NCBI RefSeq assembly: GCF_029227915.1
Contig: NC_079885.1
Coordinates: forward strand, 20,469,001-20,533,000
DNA length: 64,000 bases
DNA from: Hydractinia symbiolongicarpus
Taxonomy: Eukaryota > Cnidaria > Hydrozoa > Anthoathecata > Hydractiniidae
Reading direction: 5' to 3'
Part shown: positions 1 to 11,900 of the stretch, piece by piece
Layout of the letters: every line of letters begins with the position of its first letter
How positions within the stretch are numbered: the first letter of the stretch is position 1
Program-made: the position numbers and the translations under genes
The notes under the pieces: generated by a model
Database searches by the model: none
What the model saw: only the letters and a program-made list of their open reading frames with translations
Told to the model about the DNA's origin: nothing

Positions 1-124
1 AAAACACAGAACTACAACAATAAGAAGACAAATGCATTAACAAACACCAAAACAAAAAAGGGGAAACAATAACAACATATTTTCCCACCTTCAACAAACT
101 AGGGTATAATGCAAAATCAAGCCA

Positions 125-700
125 CATTTAATGACATGCCTTTATAATTAGTAAATCAGGAAGCTATGTGAAAAGCTGCACAAAAGAAACATTAATCCTT
201 CAACTGCATAGGCACAACAATTTTTTTTAATGATCCAATTGTTGTAACAGTCACATCAGGCTTTTTCATGACACATATGCAGAAGGTGTGCTACAATAGG
301 CAACTTTGTACAAAATTGAAAATTTTGTATGTCCTTTCAATAGCACACCTCTCCTGTCACATGCACTATTACAACTAAGTTCTATTCTTCAACCCAAACT
401 GCACAAATTTAGCCCGTAAGCTTAAAAAGGAAAGTTTAAAAATCACTAGATCAATAAAAATTGTTAAATTTCTGACATGCCTTTATAATTAGCGAATACA
501 AAGTAATTATTAGAAAACTATATGTCAAGAGCTGTTTAAAAGCATAAATTCTTTAACTGCATATTTATGACAAAGATTTTAGAGAAGTACTTTTTTAAAA
601 ATCCGATTGTTAAAACAGTCACATGTACTACCACAACTAACCCTATTTTATCCCTCACTGCAGAAATATTTAGCCTATGAACTTAAAATGGGGGAAAAGT
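125..700. repeat. Diverged tandem duplication, period about 345 bp
   Basis: Two head-to-tail copies lie at about 125-437 and 470-700. Both contain TGACATGCCTTTATAATTAG, followed in the same order by an AACTGCATA block, an ATTGTT..AACAGTCACAT block, a CACAACTAA block and a TTTAGCC..AACTTAAAA-like block. The copies have drifted by substitutions and small indels. They lie downstream of the last visible Ig exon, probably in an intron of that gene. I see no coding potential. Confidence 0.6.
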
Positions 701-882
701 AACAAATCAAATCTAAAACTTTTAACATAGGCATAAAGTGGAAAAAACCTAAAAATACTAAACAAGCACTTTTAACAGAACGTGGCAAGTTCAGCTTAAG
801 TAAAAAAAGTAAGAAGGTTGAAAAATAATGTGGATGTTGTGGCAATGATATCTAAATAAACACAAAGAAAGAAGTAACTTAC

Positions 883-3059
883 CCGCAGTGTGGACATTAC
901 ATTGTAGACTTCGGACACTCAGCGTTTTGTATGTAACGATGCAAATGTACGAGCCATTGTGCACAGATGGTTTGTAAGAATTGATGATTAATGTATTGTT
1001 TTTAGAATGAATTGTATTCACAATTTCTGATCCACTTTTTTCCCATCTTGTTCGCACCTAAAAATGAAGCACAATTACAATGTGATTAAACAGGTTAAAA
1101 TCCAGAAATCTAAACTTAGAGCCATTAAATCACAAACAGGAATTACATTAAGGTAATAAATTATTATTCCTTCTCCATTTTCATGAAATGGGCTATAAGT
1201 CCCATATTTTGGAGTGAATATAATTTCCTAACTATAAATCTCTACGGAATTAGGAAATTCAGGATAAATTTCAATTGGAAAATAGCCGTTTAATGGCTAC
1301 ACTGGATTACACCTAATCAGGCAGTCAATTTCTATTTCCATGATCAATAAGTTGCCTGCCTTTCAATAGAAACTATTTGTTTACAATGATAAAAATTCAA
1401 AACCTGCTTACCTGATTACCACAATTCAAGCATTCTATTTCACATGGGATGAAGATTTGTTCATTTGGTAGAGCGTAGATATGTTGAGGTGGTTGTTTTG
1501 TAATATGAGGAAAGGAGTGATTGGCAGTACCACGACAATCTAAACAAATTAGTTATTATATAATCTAAACCAGGAAATTAAAAAGGAAGTCAAACCAGAA
1601 AGAAGGAAAAAGCTGTAATTCTAACTGTGATTGTATCAATAATGCTTTAAATATAATGATCTTTTTTTCGCCCGTTATTATGCATGCACATGTATGGAAC
1701 TTTGCAAACATTAACAACTCATGTATGTAAAAAAAGTCTATAGGCATGACAGAGATAAGCAAAATATATTACCTAAAGATATGTGTTTATTTTCCAATTC
1801 AATTTTTTTTGTGCTGGCAATTTTTTGACATAAATTTTTGTTTTTATGATTCGCCTCGGCAAAAACAGTGAAAAACTTTTATTTTAGTGACTGATGTTGA
1901 CATATTGCTTTTTAAATTCAAGCTTTTTTTACAAGCCAGCTTGTTCACATTTATACTGATTTAATACTATTTAGGGCAGATATGCTCAGCAACCACTTTT
2001 ATGATCTTTATTAATTTTAGCATGTAAGGAATACTCGTATCTCTTTTTTTATATTTACAATAGATTCAAGGCAATTGAAGGATCTCTAATTTGCGAAGAA
2101 ACAAAATTGCCTCGGCAAAATTTTCTTTTCCAACCCACCTAAAAAAATTTCTATAATGTTTATCACGCATTGATCAAGAAAATACAATCCAAAGCACCTT
2201 TCTGAAAACACAAGCACTTTTATAAAATATAGTGACTTCCACACAAAACCTGCCATTTTTAGTAAACCATTTGCAGAGTCTTAGAAATGTCCACACATGG
2301 AAATCATTTTATGGTTAAACAACAATATACTTGAAATGTCACATTGAATGCAAATGTTCTTTCTGCTCTATACCTAGCAAATCTCGGCTCTTGTGACCTG
2401 ACATGCTAAAATAGTATATACACTTCTAAAACCTTTCTACACTAAAATCACACCCAAAATTATTATTTTGTAATAGTTAAGAACGCCACTTAGTTCAGGG
2501 CTGGAGATCACAACGATTTGCAAATTTTATACTATATACAGAAAAACGATCAGTGAAAAACCCATATGGATAACATTTCTAACACCACAGGGCATTAGAA
2601 ATCTGCAGTAATGATGCAATTGCATTAAAGGAACACTTTAAATTACTATCGTGGTATGAAAATACAAATTTACAGATCATTTGAAATGAAGGATTTCCCT
2701 CACCGGCTATAGCTATAGCCAGCTCTGGATTGCTTAGTTAACTCTAGTTAGCTATAACTGAGAATTGTTCTGACTGTTGAATTATGAAATGATTATTCTA
2801 GCAAGCCCAGTTAGCTACATTTTTATTTTCCTAAATTGAAATTAAAAAATATAATTTCCACAGCGTTAGCTATGCATATAGCTAAGCTTGACATTGGCGC
2901 TCACCACGAGAATAACAAACAAATTTATCAACTTATAGCTGCTTACCATGAACATTTTATTTAACACACATTTTCTTTCTTACTCTTATGCCAAAAAACC
3001 ATACCTGTTTCACTAGTTATTAGGCTACTCCAAAAAATAATAACCAATGTGTAACGCAT
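883..3059 (-). CDS. Immunoglobulin-superfamily protein, 5' exons only (runs off left edge)
   Basis: Three exons on the minus strand join in frame. Exon 3059-3005 begins MRYTLVIIFWSSLITSE, a signal peptide, and ends in phase 1 before GT. Exon 1539-1412 follows a TTTAG acceptor. Exon 1057-883 ends in phase 1 before GTAAG. Together exons 2 and 3 encode one Ig-like domain: a first Cys in FIPCEIEC, the core Trp in RTRWEK, and the second Cys in the strand-F motif NGSYICIV. Phase-1 introns on both sides of the domain are classical for Ig modules. The product should be secreted or cell-surface. Later domains, any membrane anchor and the stop lie beyond position 1. Adhesion or allorecognition roles are possible in a cnidarian but nothing here decides. 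Extra cysteines (CRGT, CLNC) near the N-terminus may form a second disulfide. Confidence 0.75.
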
Positions 3060-4910
3060 TGTAGGGTGGTTCTGAAATCAAAATTATATATATATATATC
3101 TTAAAATTATTCTCCTTCTGGCTTTCTCAGTTGATTGTGGCCATGATAATAAATGCAGTACCGAAGTCGATGTTATTTTGTGCCCGGACACTTGAATTAA
3201 AATTTTTAAACCAATCAAATTGCTTAACTGCAATAAACAAGAGATGCGTGACAAAAGAAATCGAAAAAACAAACAATTTTTTCTTCGCAATAGAATGTGA
3301 ATATGGAGACCGCGGGTTGATGGGTGCCATACAATGATTCTCTTGACAATAAAAAAATTTACTTTTTGTAAAACTTCCTAATTCATAAATTTTTAGTGCT
3401 TATTTTAAAACGAATAATTCTCTTGACATTTATTCAATCAGTTTTTATTCATCAAAAGAAACAAAAAAACAATTATGGATTCTTTTGCCTAAATAATTGG
3501 AATGCTATGATTTTCTTTACCGCATTAAACAACTTTTGTTACGCAAACAAATTTAGTTGTGGTAAACTTATTTGAATGCAGCAAAATCAAAATATTTGAT
3601 AAATTCATTCATTTAAAGAGAATAAATTGTACAACGTACATTATTAAACACCCTTATTACAAGTTGTAAACATTTGAAGCATAGAAATTTTGCGAAAAAA
3701 ACGAAGTGTTAAAACATTCACTTTTAAAAAACTTGGTGCCAATTACTTTTCTAATAAAGGAGGAAATACAATGAATGAATTCGGAGCTAATGGTTAGCCC
3801 TAAGTTTCGTCCCTTAATTCAATAAAGCGGTTTTACAAATTCGCGAATAATACAGGTTAAAAGTTATGGTTGGATCTCAGAGAGCGGGCAGCTTCCTTCT
3901 AAATTTTCACGAAAATTACCGTCTTTAGAATGTATAAAAATGTTGACACTTATTTGGTGGCCACCCAGGATTGCCTTCATTTTAGAGTACACCATCACGT
4001 TCCTCGGTACTTTATCTCTGATCAAAACGTCGGTGAGGAAGAAAAAGCCCTTTGCTTACAACAATAAGTTGAAGAACATTTGGGGTAATATTTTATATAG
4101 TTATTCCCTGATGCGTGAGACTTCGTTTTAATACACCAGGTATGCGCAGAATTGTGCTCAAATATACACAGACAATGTGTGTGTTAATTTCAAAAGTAAA
4201 ACCTTTGGCGTAGACCCTTATTAAAGTTAGGGTTGTTAGGGTTAAGCGAGACATCGAACTGGTTGCCTTATTCATTTCAGTGATAAGTGTGATAACATTT
4301 GACCATGTTTAGATGCACCATACTCACGGTAAGGATCAACCGACTGGTGTGCTTTTACGTTTATAATTTTGCAAGTAATGCTTTTTATACAAATGCGTGT
4401 TTTCATATCTATGTTTCACACCAGCAAGAAATATTCCCTTCATTTCCCCCACTTTGTTGTTAAATAACCAATTCGCAGCTTAGTGCCTACTATCTCAGAC
4501 AAAAATATTGAGACGAAGGCAGTTTTTTCCTCATGTTATAAGTATGGACAAAAGTATCAAACAACCAATGCTCTGCAGCCAAAATATGTTAATCTAATAT
4601 AGAAATACCCTTTGCCGTTACTTGTGGTGGCGAGCTTTAAAGCTAGCTGTCTTGTCTCAACATACTTTGACCAAGAGTGTAGATAGTGAAGAAATTTTCG
4701 CCGTATCAAAATCACCGCAAATTTTCGCGGAAAGAAACTTTTGTGGATTTGAGAGGATTAAATTCTTGCAGGTTGCAGTAGAAGAAAGGAGTCACTTAAA
4801 GTAGGATTTTGGTTTTTCAAGGACGAGCTTCTGTGTCCTTTCACAGCACCTTTTTGATCTATTGTCGAGCTCCCCACCTTCCGCACATGGGCGTTGACAC
4901 ATTCTAGGAA
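3060..4910. other. Intergenic, no gene recognised
   Basis: This AT-rich stretch lies upstream of the Ig gene and should hold its promoter. Short open frames on both strands at 3084-3337 and 3940-4275 overlap each other, lack homology I recognise and have no splice context. A short TA microsatellite lies at about 3086-3100. Nothing else supportable is seen. Confidence 0.5.
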
Positions 4911-4914
4911 TCCT

Positions 4915-5760
4915 TAAGCTCCTTTTTGACCTGGAATTAGATGGTATGAACACGAAGCGTACCATAGTCAGTAATATAGGAAAGAGTACCCTACAGAAGC
5001 TCCGCATCACCTTGAACGGTAACAAGGTGCTCAATATTCACCACTACAACATGCTCGCTGTATACAGGCACTTGTGGTTGCTCAAGCTTGATTGTGAGAT
5101 CCAAACGATCCAAATCCAAACGATGGTACGATAAGAGCGCTTTAAATGAAAGCTACAAAACATGTTGGCACAGACGAAGAGAAGGCGATCGTCACCGCCT
5201 GCAGCAATACCTTCTGTATGTTTGAACTGACCAGAAAAATACATTTTTACCAACAAGGACTACACGATCGACTTCAGTTTCGGCTACATCTTGCAGGGTA
5301 CGGAGACGTGATCAAGGATGCGGGTACGGCTGATTCAGGATCTACCACAGCAAAGCCTGCCGATGCAACGTAAGATCATAAATATTGCATTGGAGCTTGA
5401 GAAATTGAGTGATAAGGGCCTTGCGAATGACATGGTAACGTGTTACAGTCGCTTCGCACTGCCTTTTGAAAGAGTACTCCGAAACAAGGCCCTTGTTATG
5501 AAAAAGGAGGATACTAGTTAAAATCTCTGCAGATCGATACTCCTGCCAAAAGCTTGAAAGGTGTCACGTTGGTGTTCGTAGACGCTTTGAAGATTAGAGC
5601 GTACAGTGAAGTGAACGAAGTCTTCTATAATCCCAAGATCGAAAAAATATCGATTACTGTGGTAGGCAACCCCAATGAGCTCAACTCACACGCTATGTTG
5701 CTTAAGGACCACTTCGAACAGATCTTCAATCTCTTCGGTAACCAGGATTCCACGGAAAAA
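4915..5760 (+). pseudogene. Relic Polinton major capsid protein (decayed)
   Basis: Frames on the plus strand, broken by stops and frame changes, match the order of the intact Polinton major capsid gene at 19,920-21,239. The block at 4946-5080 contains TKRTIVSNIG and YRHLWL, against TKRTLVSNIG and YRDLWL in the intact copy. The block at 5146-5300 has YQQGLHDRLQF against YQAGLGNRLCY. The block at 5554-5740 has FYNPKIEKISITV and GNPNEL against FYNPKIKKVSAIV and GKPNQL. The real protein is a double jelly-roll capsid subunit. Divergence is high and no continuous frame remains, so this is an old, separate insertion and not a fragment of the nearby element. Confidence 0.85.
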
Positions 5761-5869
5761 AAACCGTGTTTTATACCTCTTCGAAAACGAGTACGAGCAA
5801 CACTTTTAAAATGTTGTTATTCTCTGTCCAAAGATAAGATGGAACTCTTACCTCAAGAGAGCCACACTT

Positions 5870-6265
5870 TTGAAAGATGACTACGTGGTTTTGATCGATC
5901 CTAAGGATCAAAAAATTGTCGGCGCTCCTAGCTGGTAAGGAGACACTCTTTATCGTCGATGACTGCATAGCGGACTAGAACCTTGACAAGCTAAAACAGT
6001 TTTACTCGAGGTAGCTATCTCTGGAAAGCATAGGAAGCGTATTTTGTAGCCCTTAACGCAGTCTTCTACGGCTTTGCACAGAAACCTCCGAAGACAGAAA
6101 AAACAGCTGTTCCTGTGGTACTCTCACGAGAGACAAGACATGCTGTTTGACGAGGAAACGAACATGATCTGAAACTGATGGGACCCCATAAAGACTCAGT
6201 TAAGGATATCGAAATATGCTTGCTTGTATGTAATGCAGGAGCACCCGCTTTACTTTGTTTGTGTC
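5870..6265 (+). pseudogene. Relic Polinton packaging ATPase (decayed)
   Basis: This follows the capsid relic in the same order and strand as in the intact element. Recognisable pieces, split by stops and frame changes, are VAISGKHRKR (intact copy: LAISGRHRNH), NLRRQKKQLFLWYS (NLRRQAKMLYVWYP) and a C-terminal piece around 6220-6255. The Walker A half appears lost: the capsid relic runs almost directly into the middle of the ATPase. The intact protein is an A32/FtsK-HerA-type genome-packaging ATPase. No TIRs or other element genes are seen around the relic. Confidence 0.8.
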
Positions 6266-6269
6266 TTCT

Positions 6270-8360
6270 ACTATCTGGCGGTAGTACCGCCCAAGTTGCT
6301 GCTTTTCATTACATGCTTTAATAAAACAACAAAAAACTGCAATATTGTATTTTGTCGGTCGGCAAATGTCAGGTGAACTGTAAACAAATCACATGTCATT
6401 GATATTGAGGGTATCCTTATTGTTTAAGGGAAAACATGGACTTTGCGCGACTAACTCCTTTTAGTAATCAGACCTGGATTATATAGTGCGTAGTTTAAGG
6501 TGAGTTGTAGCTTATCTCGCGCTCTGATTCTTTTGAAAGTCAAACAAAACAATAGAAAATTCAAAATATTTAAAGCATACAGAAAATAGATGTTTTTCCT
6601 TCTGTACTTTTTTCTCCAAGTTTCAAGATATTTTTATTTCTTCTTTAATTAAAGCTTCTTCTGTTAGAGTTTGACCGTCTGTATTTTCCTTAACTGACAG
6701 TAGTACCCCGTGACATTCCGATCGAGATAATTAGCTACTTAGAGGTTTTAGCCAATTATGGCGCTGAGCGACCTTCTAGCGACAACCATTACGATCGTAT
6801 ATTAAAATACTTATTTATTATTATTTATTTTACGTTTTGCATCATTTGCAGAAAGTCGTGGGTTATTACATCATTCGTTAACAAAATTTTTTTTTTTTAG
6901 TATACACATTTAGCTACACATTTTTAAAAAACATCGCGAAATCGGTGCTTGTTATTAACACTCGCAAAATAGTAAAAAAAAAAAACAAAATTTCCGAATA
7001 AAAAAAATAGACCGAAACTTTAGGCAATCTTCTTCAGCAACAAATGATGCGACGAGGTGTAATAATCTGTTGAAAAGCCTTGTATGTTGATGGTGTGTTA
7101 AAAGCAAAAAAAAACAAAGAAGACAGCTTCATCTTTTCTGTTTTAACGTAACCAACTGAACAGCCATTTTACCCCTATATTTTCTTGCTTCTTTGCTATC
7201 TTAATGCGTGCATGGACAAAACCGCAAACGTTCTTGACCTTTTGTAAAAATTGACTATATACACGTTTAAATGTGAAAGACAAAGGATAACACCTCTCCT
7301 CTGTATTAATACAGTGGAGTCGCGCCATCTTGAACATGCGCTATCTAGAAGAAAAACTTTGATCCCGTCATCATTTACCATAAATGCTAACTGAAATCGG
7401 TTCCACTATCTAAACTTCCCGTGATCTTGAAATAATTTTTAGTCCCTTGGAACAATATTTCAAAAACCTTTTTTATAATGTCGAAGATATTGAAAGTATA
7501 TTTTAATTATATATTGTGTATTATTTACTTTCTTACTGATGTTACAAAGTGGTACTTCAGACACTCTACATGACGTGGGTAAAAGGCTTTACAATGGCAC
7601 AATAACAGGACGCTAATCACTTGAACGAACTTGTTACCATCATTTGGTATATTATAAATAGTATATTATAGATTAGATTTAGTTAAATATAGAACGGGCT
7701 ACAGTACCGTGGGAGGCTATGTAGAAAAATTAAATATAAGAACTTTGTTTTATATAGTGGCTACCCGAGGTCGGCGCAAATTTTAAATTTTGCATCCCAA
7801 GATTGGCGGAAAATACTATTCGGACGTCAACGATCTCATGGTTCAATGTTAAAAATCACGATGAATAAAGCTGCATTGTTTAATTGGCATCAAAATTTAG
7901 ATAAAAATTTCTATCAAAAAGGGTGCTGGCACTTTTTAGAAAATTCCCATCGAATTTAAACTTTTTAAAATGAGCTGCCAGCCCGCTTAAAACATTCAGT
8001 GGTTTTTATAATAATGATCTACGGGAAGGATCCCAATATTCCTGAACGACTTTTTTTCTTATTGTCAGTGTATGATTTGTGATTTTTGATTTGCGCTAAC
8101 TGCTAGGTCGAACCCCCAGGCTCGGCTAATGTCAGTGGCAAGTGGTACGCTCAGAAAGTACTGCGTAGTTATTTTAAAGAGAACAAGGATTTGTCACAAT
8201 AAATATGGTGTTTTTCCTGTATCTATAATCATATTTAACTACAAAAAGGCACCTTTAACACTTATTATATTACTAAATCCCGACAAAAACAATGTCCACT
8301 TGAGTCAAAAATAAAGAAACTTAAATTAAAGCAAAAAGTTAGAGAGAGTAGTATTTGTAA
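6270..8360. other. Intergenic, no gene recognised
   Basis: AT-rich sequence with homopolymer runs around 6880-7010. Overlapping minus-strand frames at 7143-7381 are in conflict with each other and resemble no family I know. No RNA gene or complete mobile element is evident. Confidence 0.45.
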
Positions 8361-8412
8361 ACAAAAACCACCAGACCACAACACTCTCGTGTTGTGGTCT
8401 GGTGGTTTTTGT
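8361..8412. repeat. Perfect 24-bp inverted repeat with 4-nt loop
   Basis: The left arm at 8361-8384 (starting ACAAAAACCACCAGACC) is exactly complementary to the right arm at 8389-8412; the spacer is TCTC. The arms are far more GC-rich than the surroundings. No flanking gene or target-site duplication explains it. The loop is too short for a usual microRNA precursor. Confidence 0.9.
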
Positions 8413-8922
8413 CAAAACTAAGTTAAAATATTCTAAAAGATTGCAACTTGCTAAAAAAAAAAGCTCGTATGTATACTAAAAGAAATTGGTTATAGCACTT
8501 TTCATGCATCGCCTGGATACCTAGACCCTTGAAAAAGGTAAATATTGTACATATTTATTTAAGAATAATTTATTTTCTAACACTTTAATGCTTTCCCCAA
8601 AATAAATCAATAAATTTCTTTCGAACAATTAAGTTCAAAGGAATTTTCGTAATTTTTATTATTGACACCTCTTTTGTAGGAAGATGAAAAATTATGTAAT
8701 AAATTTGCAAAAACACGGCTGAGAGTCTGACTAATAAGGGCTCTACAATGATTGGACTTGGAGGGTGGAGAACGCCATCCTCGCCCCAAGATTTGATGCT
8801 TGATGTCAAAACCGCTGTCAACATAAAAAAGGCAAGCGCCCTTAAGGAACCCCTCCAAACTCTCTTCGCTAACCCCAGGTTGCCTGCCGCGAGTTCAAAT
8901 TTGTTTTAGTTCATTTGTAAAA

Positions 8923-11900
8923 TTACCAAAAAATGTTGTAGCAAAATCTTACAATGGTGTAAAGATAGAAGAAACATATTATCACTGCTGGAGATGAAAT
9001 CAATTCCAGTACTGAAAACACTCTCAATATTGTTGTCATTGGCTCCTGATTTGGTATGCTGTACACTTATAAATGTGCAGGGAGAATGTTCATTGTCACC
9101 AATAAACATAAACATGTCAGGGAAGCTGTCTCTAACCAATTGACCAACTTTTCCTTATATGGTTTTACTCGTATATGAATAACTTGCAGTATCAACATAA
9201 TTCCAGCAATGTAACTAATACGCTCTAATGGATTGATGAAAAATACAGCAAAGACTGCGATCAATAATCGTTGACTAAGTCTCCAAACTTCCCAAATAAT
9301 AGTTTCATTATATTTATCTTTACGAAACGGATTCTCAAATAGATTCAAAACTACTTGCACGTTGGTTTTTGTCATTTCTTTTAAAAATACACTTTTTTTC
9401 ATTTTTCGTCTAGCATAGTACATTGGTGTTAAAAAAGGAATCAGGAAACATTGATGAAATTCATTGTATGAGATATAACCCTTTTGTAACATTTTTACCG
9501 CAAAATACGCGGACGGAAAGAACAGTATAACCCAGAGTAATAAGAAAATAAAACATAAAATCTGCCACCAAACAAAACATTGCATATTACCATTGATGTG
9601 CAACATTTCTGCATTGTTAATCCGTCTGCAGTTGATCAATGTGAGTGTCAGCATAACAATGTTGACATAATTCCATAAAATGATACGTATGATGCTGACA
9701 CTTATCCTTGACTTGACTCTAGCCTTTCTTTCTCTCAGTGAAACAATTCGAAGTAGTTTAAATATTTTCTGAACAAAAAAATAAACTACATACACAGTGA
9801 GTGTTATCAAAAGAAGAGAAACTGGAAACAACCCCCTTCTTATAGCGGTTTTCTGAACATTGTCCAAACTGATGGTTGGGCAAATTATAGAACTTATTTT
9901 GAAGAGTTCAAAGTTAAATGCTGATGTTAAAATGTTTTCGTGGTATAAGTCTATGTACTTCGACTCGACATCAACGGTGATTAACCTCTTGATTTGATAG
10001 AACGCAATTAACACACTTATTATACCAGAAATTCGTCCTTTTTTATAGAAACACACACATTAGTATCGCTCCTCATGGTACTGTCTATTTTATTAAGCTT
10101 TCTGTCATTGATGAGTAGTAATGGAATAACCATAGTGTCAATTCTGGAGTTATCTGTCAAGTCATGAGCGGCATCATCTTTGAGATCACAGTTTTTATTT
10201 TGTATATTACTCAGCTGGCTACTTACTTTCGGCAAATTTGTTATTTCTCTGGGCATGTGGGATGCAAGTTCCAAAGGAGGAGGATCATCGTTCGGAAGAG
10301 AACTGTTTGATTTAGGTCGGAGACTTTTTAAGCAGCAACGAAGACAGGACCAAACACATCTACCCCATCTTGGAAAATTGTCAAGAAATCCAATAATAAA
10401 TACGTAAAAACATCCAGAAAGAGTAAACATCAACCAGAAAGAATTAACATGTTTGCAATCATGGCTTGGAACGCAATCGTTTGTAAAGAAGCTAACAAAA
10501 TATCCCAACTTGCATTTTCCACAAATTGTACCTGTTCTGTGTGCATTGCAGGTTGTATAGTTAGCACACGGATGATCTTTTTGTGTACAGCAATAACCTT
10601 CTGGGCATGGCAAAAACCTTACACCGTCTTCTTTTTCAACATATCCCCAGAAATTGTCTTTGCTTTTTAATCCGTTGCTGCAATCACCGCCTGCAGGACA
10701 GCTGTGACATTTGACACAAGTAATGTTAGTATTTTCATTTAACGGTTTGATTCCATCGGAGTAAAAGTTTGTCAAAACAGATCCACTTTTGATTGCATAT
10801 GATCCTTTTTTACACTGTTGACAATAATATTTGTAAATAACGAAATTGCTTGTACTTTTTTCTATATTTACATTGTAGTTGGGCGGGCAGTCAATACCGA
10901 AGCTGAAATTAATTTTCATACTTCCAAAGAGATGCGAATGGTTAAAGAAGCCGTACATTTCCAAAAAGACAATCGAACCAGTATGCGGCACTTTTGCTGG
11001 GATAATATAAACATCTAATATCTCAAGCAAACCGTTTTTCCGAGAAGAAGTAACTCGCAAAGCATTTTCGGAATTGTCGATTGGTCGTAAATGCACGGAT
11101 TTTATTTTGGTAAAGGTTACTTTATCGGAAGGATTCGTGATTCTAATAAGATCTCCTTTTACATTGTCCATGCTTACAGATGTAAATGTCGTATTGCTGT
11201 GATACGCCTTTATTCCAATCATTCCAATGCTGTTTCTGCTGATACGTATGTAAGTAAGATTCACAGTAGAACTTACCATAGTTATTGCTGTGCGTACATC
11301 TGATTCAGTAAATACCACCGATGATATGTTAACAGTACTGTTTAATATAATAATGCCAGAGAAAGAAGAGCTATTCCTGATAGTTAGTTCTTTAAGTTCT
11401 ACACTTGAAACTGAATCAAAACTAATTCCACTGACACATTTTGAGCTTAATATGCTTACTGCTCGTATTATTGAACCTCTGTAGTTTGCTAGTGTGCCAT
11501 ATATTGCTCCATGTATTTTAGCTTTGATCAAAGTGACATTCTTAATATGGACGAGACTCTGTTGGTATTGTATTGCTATAAAATCACCACGGTCATATTT
11601 CACGATAAGAGAAGCAATAGTGCATAGTCCTTTAATAATTGTTATACCAGAACTCATTTTACTTTGAGATAATACATTGTTGTTTATAAAATGTATATTC
11701 GATATTAAAACATGGCCTGTGACTATTTTGATATAAGTCGTAACCTTTTGAAAAACGTTTTCTGTGAATGTAACGTTTTGAAGTTTCGAATTAACAACGT
11801 GATTTGTCAATAAAGGAAATCGTATTTCGTTATGAATGAACAATATTAAGTTAAAATGTAGTACCTTGTATCGATATTCCCACAAATTCACCAATATTTT

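Noticed and set aside
4220-4250. Telomere-like TTAGGG words
   Set aside because: Only two imperfect units (GTTAGGGTTGTTAGGGTTAAG); not an array.
5122-5145. GGTACGATAAGAGCGCTTTAAA in the relic resembling the integrase-flanking repeat context
   Set aside because: It falls inside the decayed capsid sequence, not in a promoter, and differs at several bases; probably coincidence.
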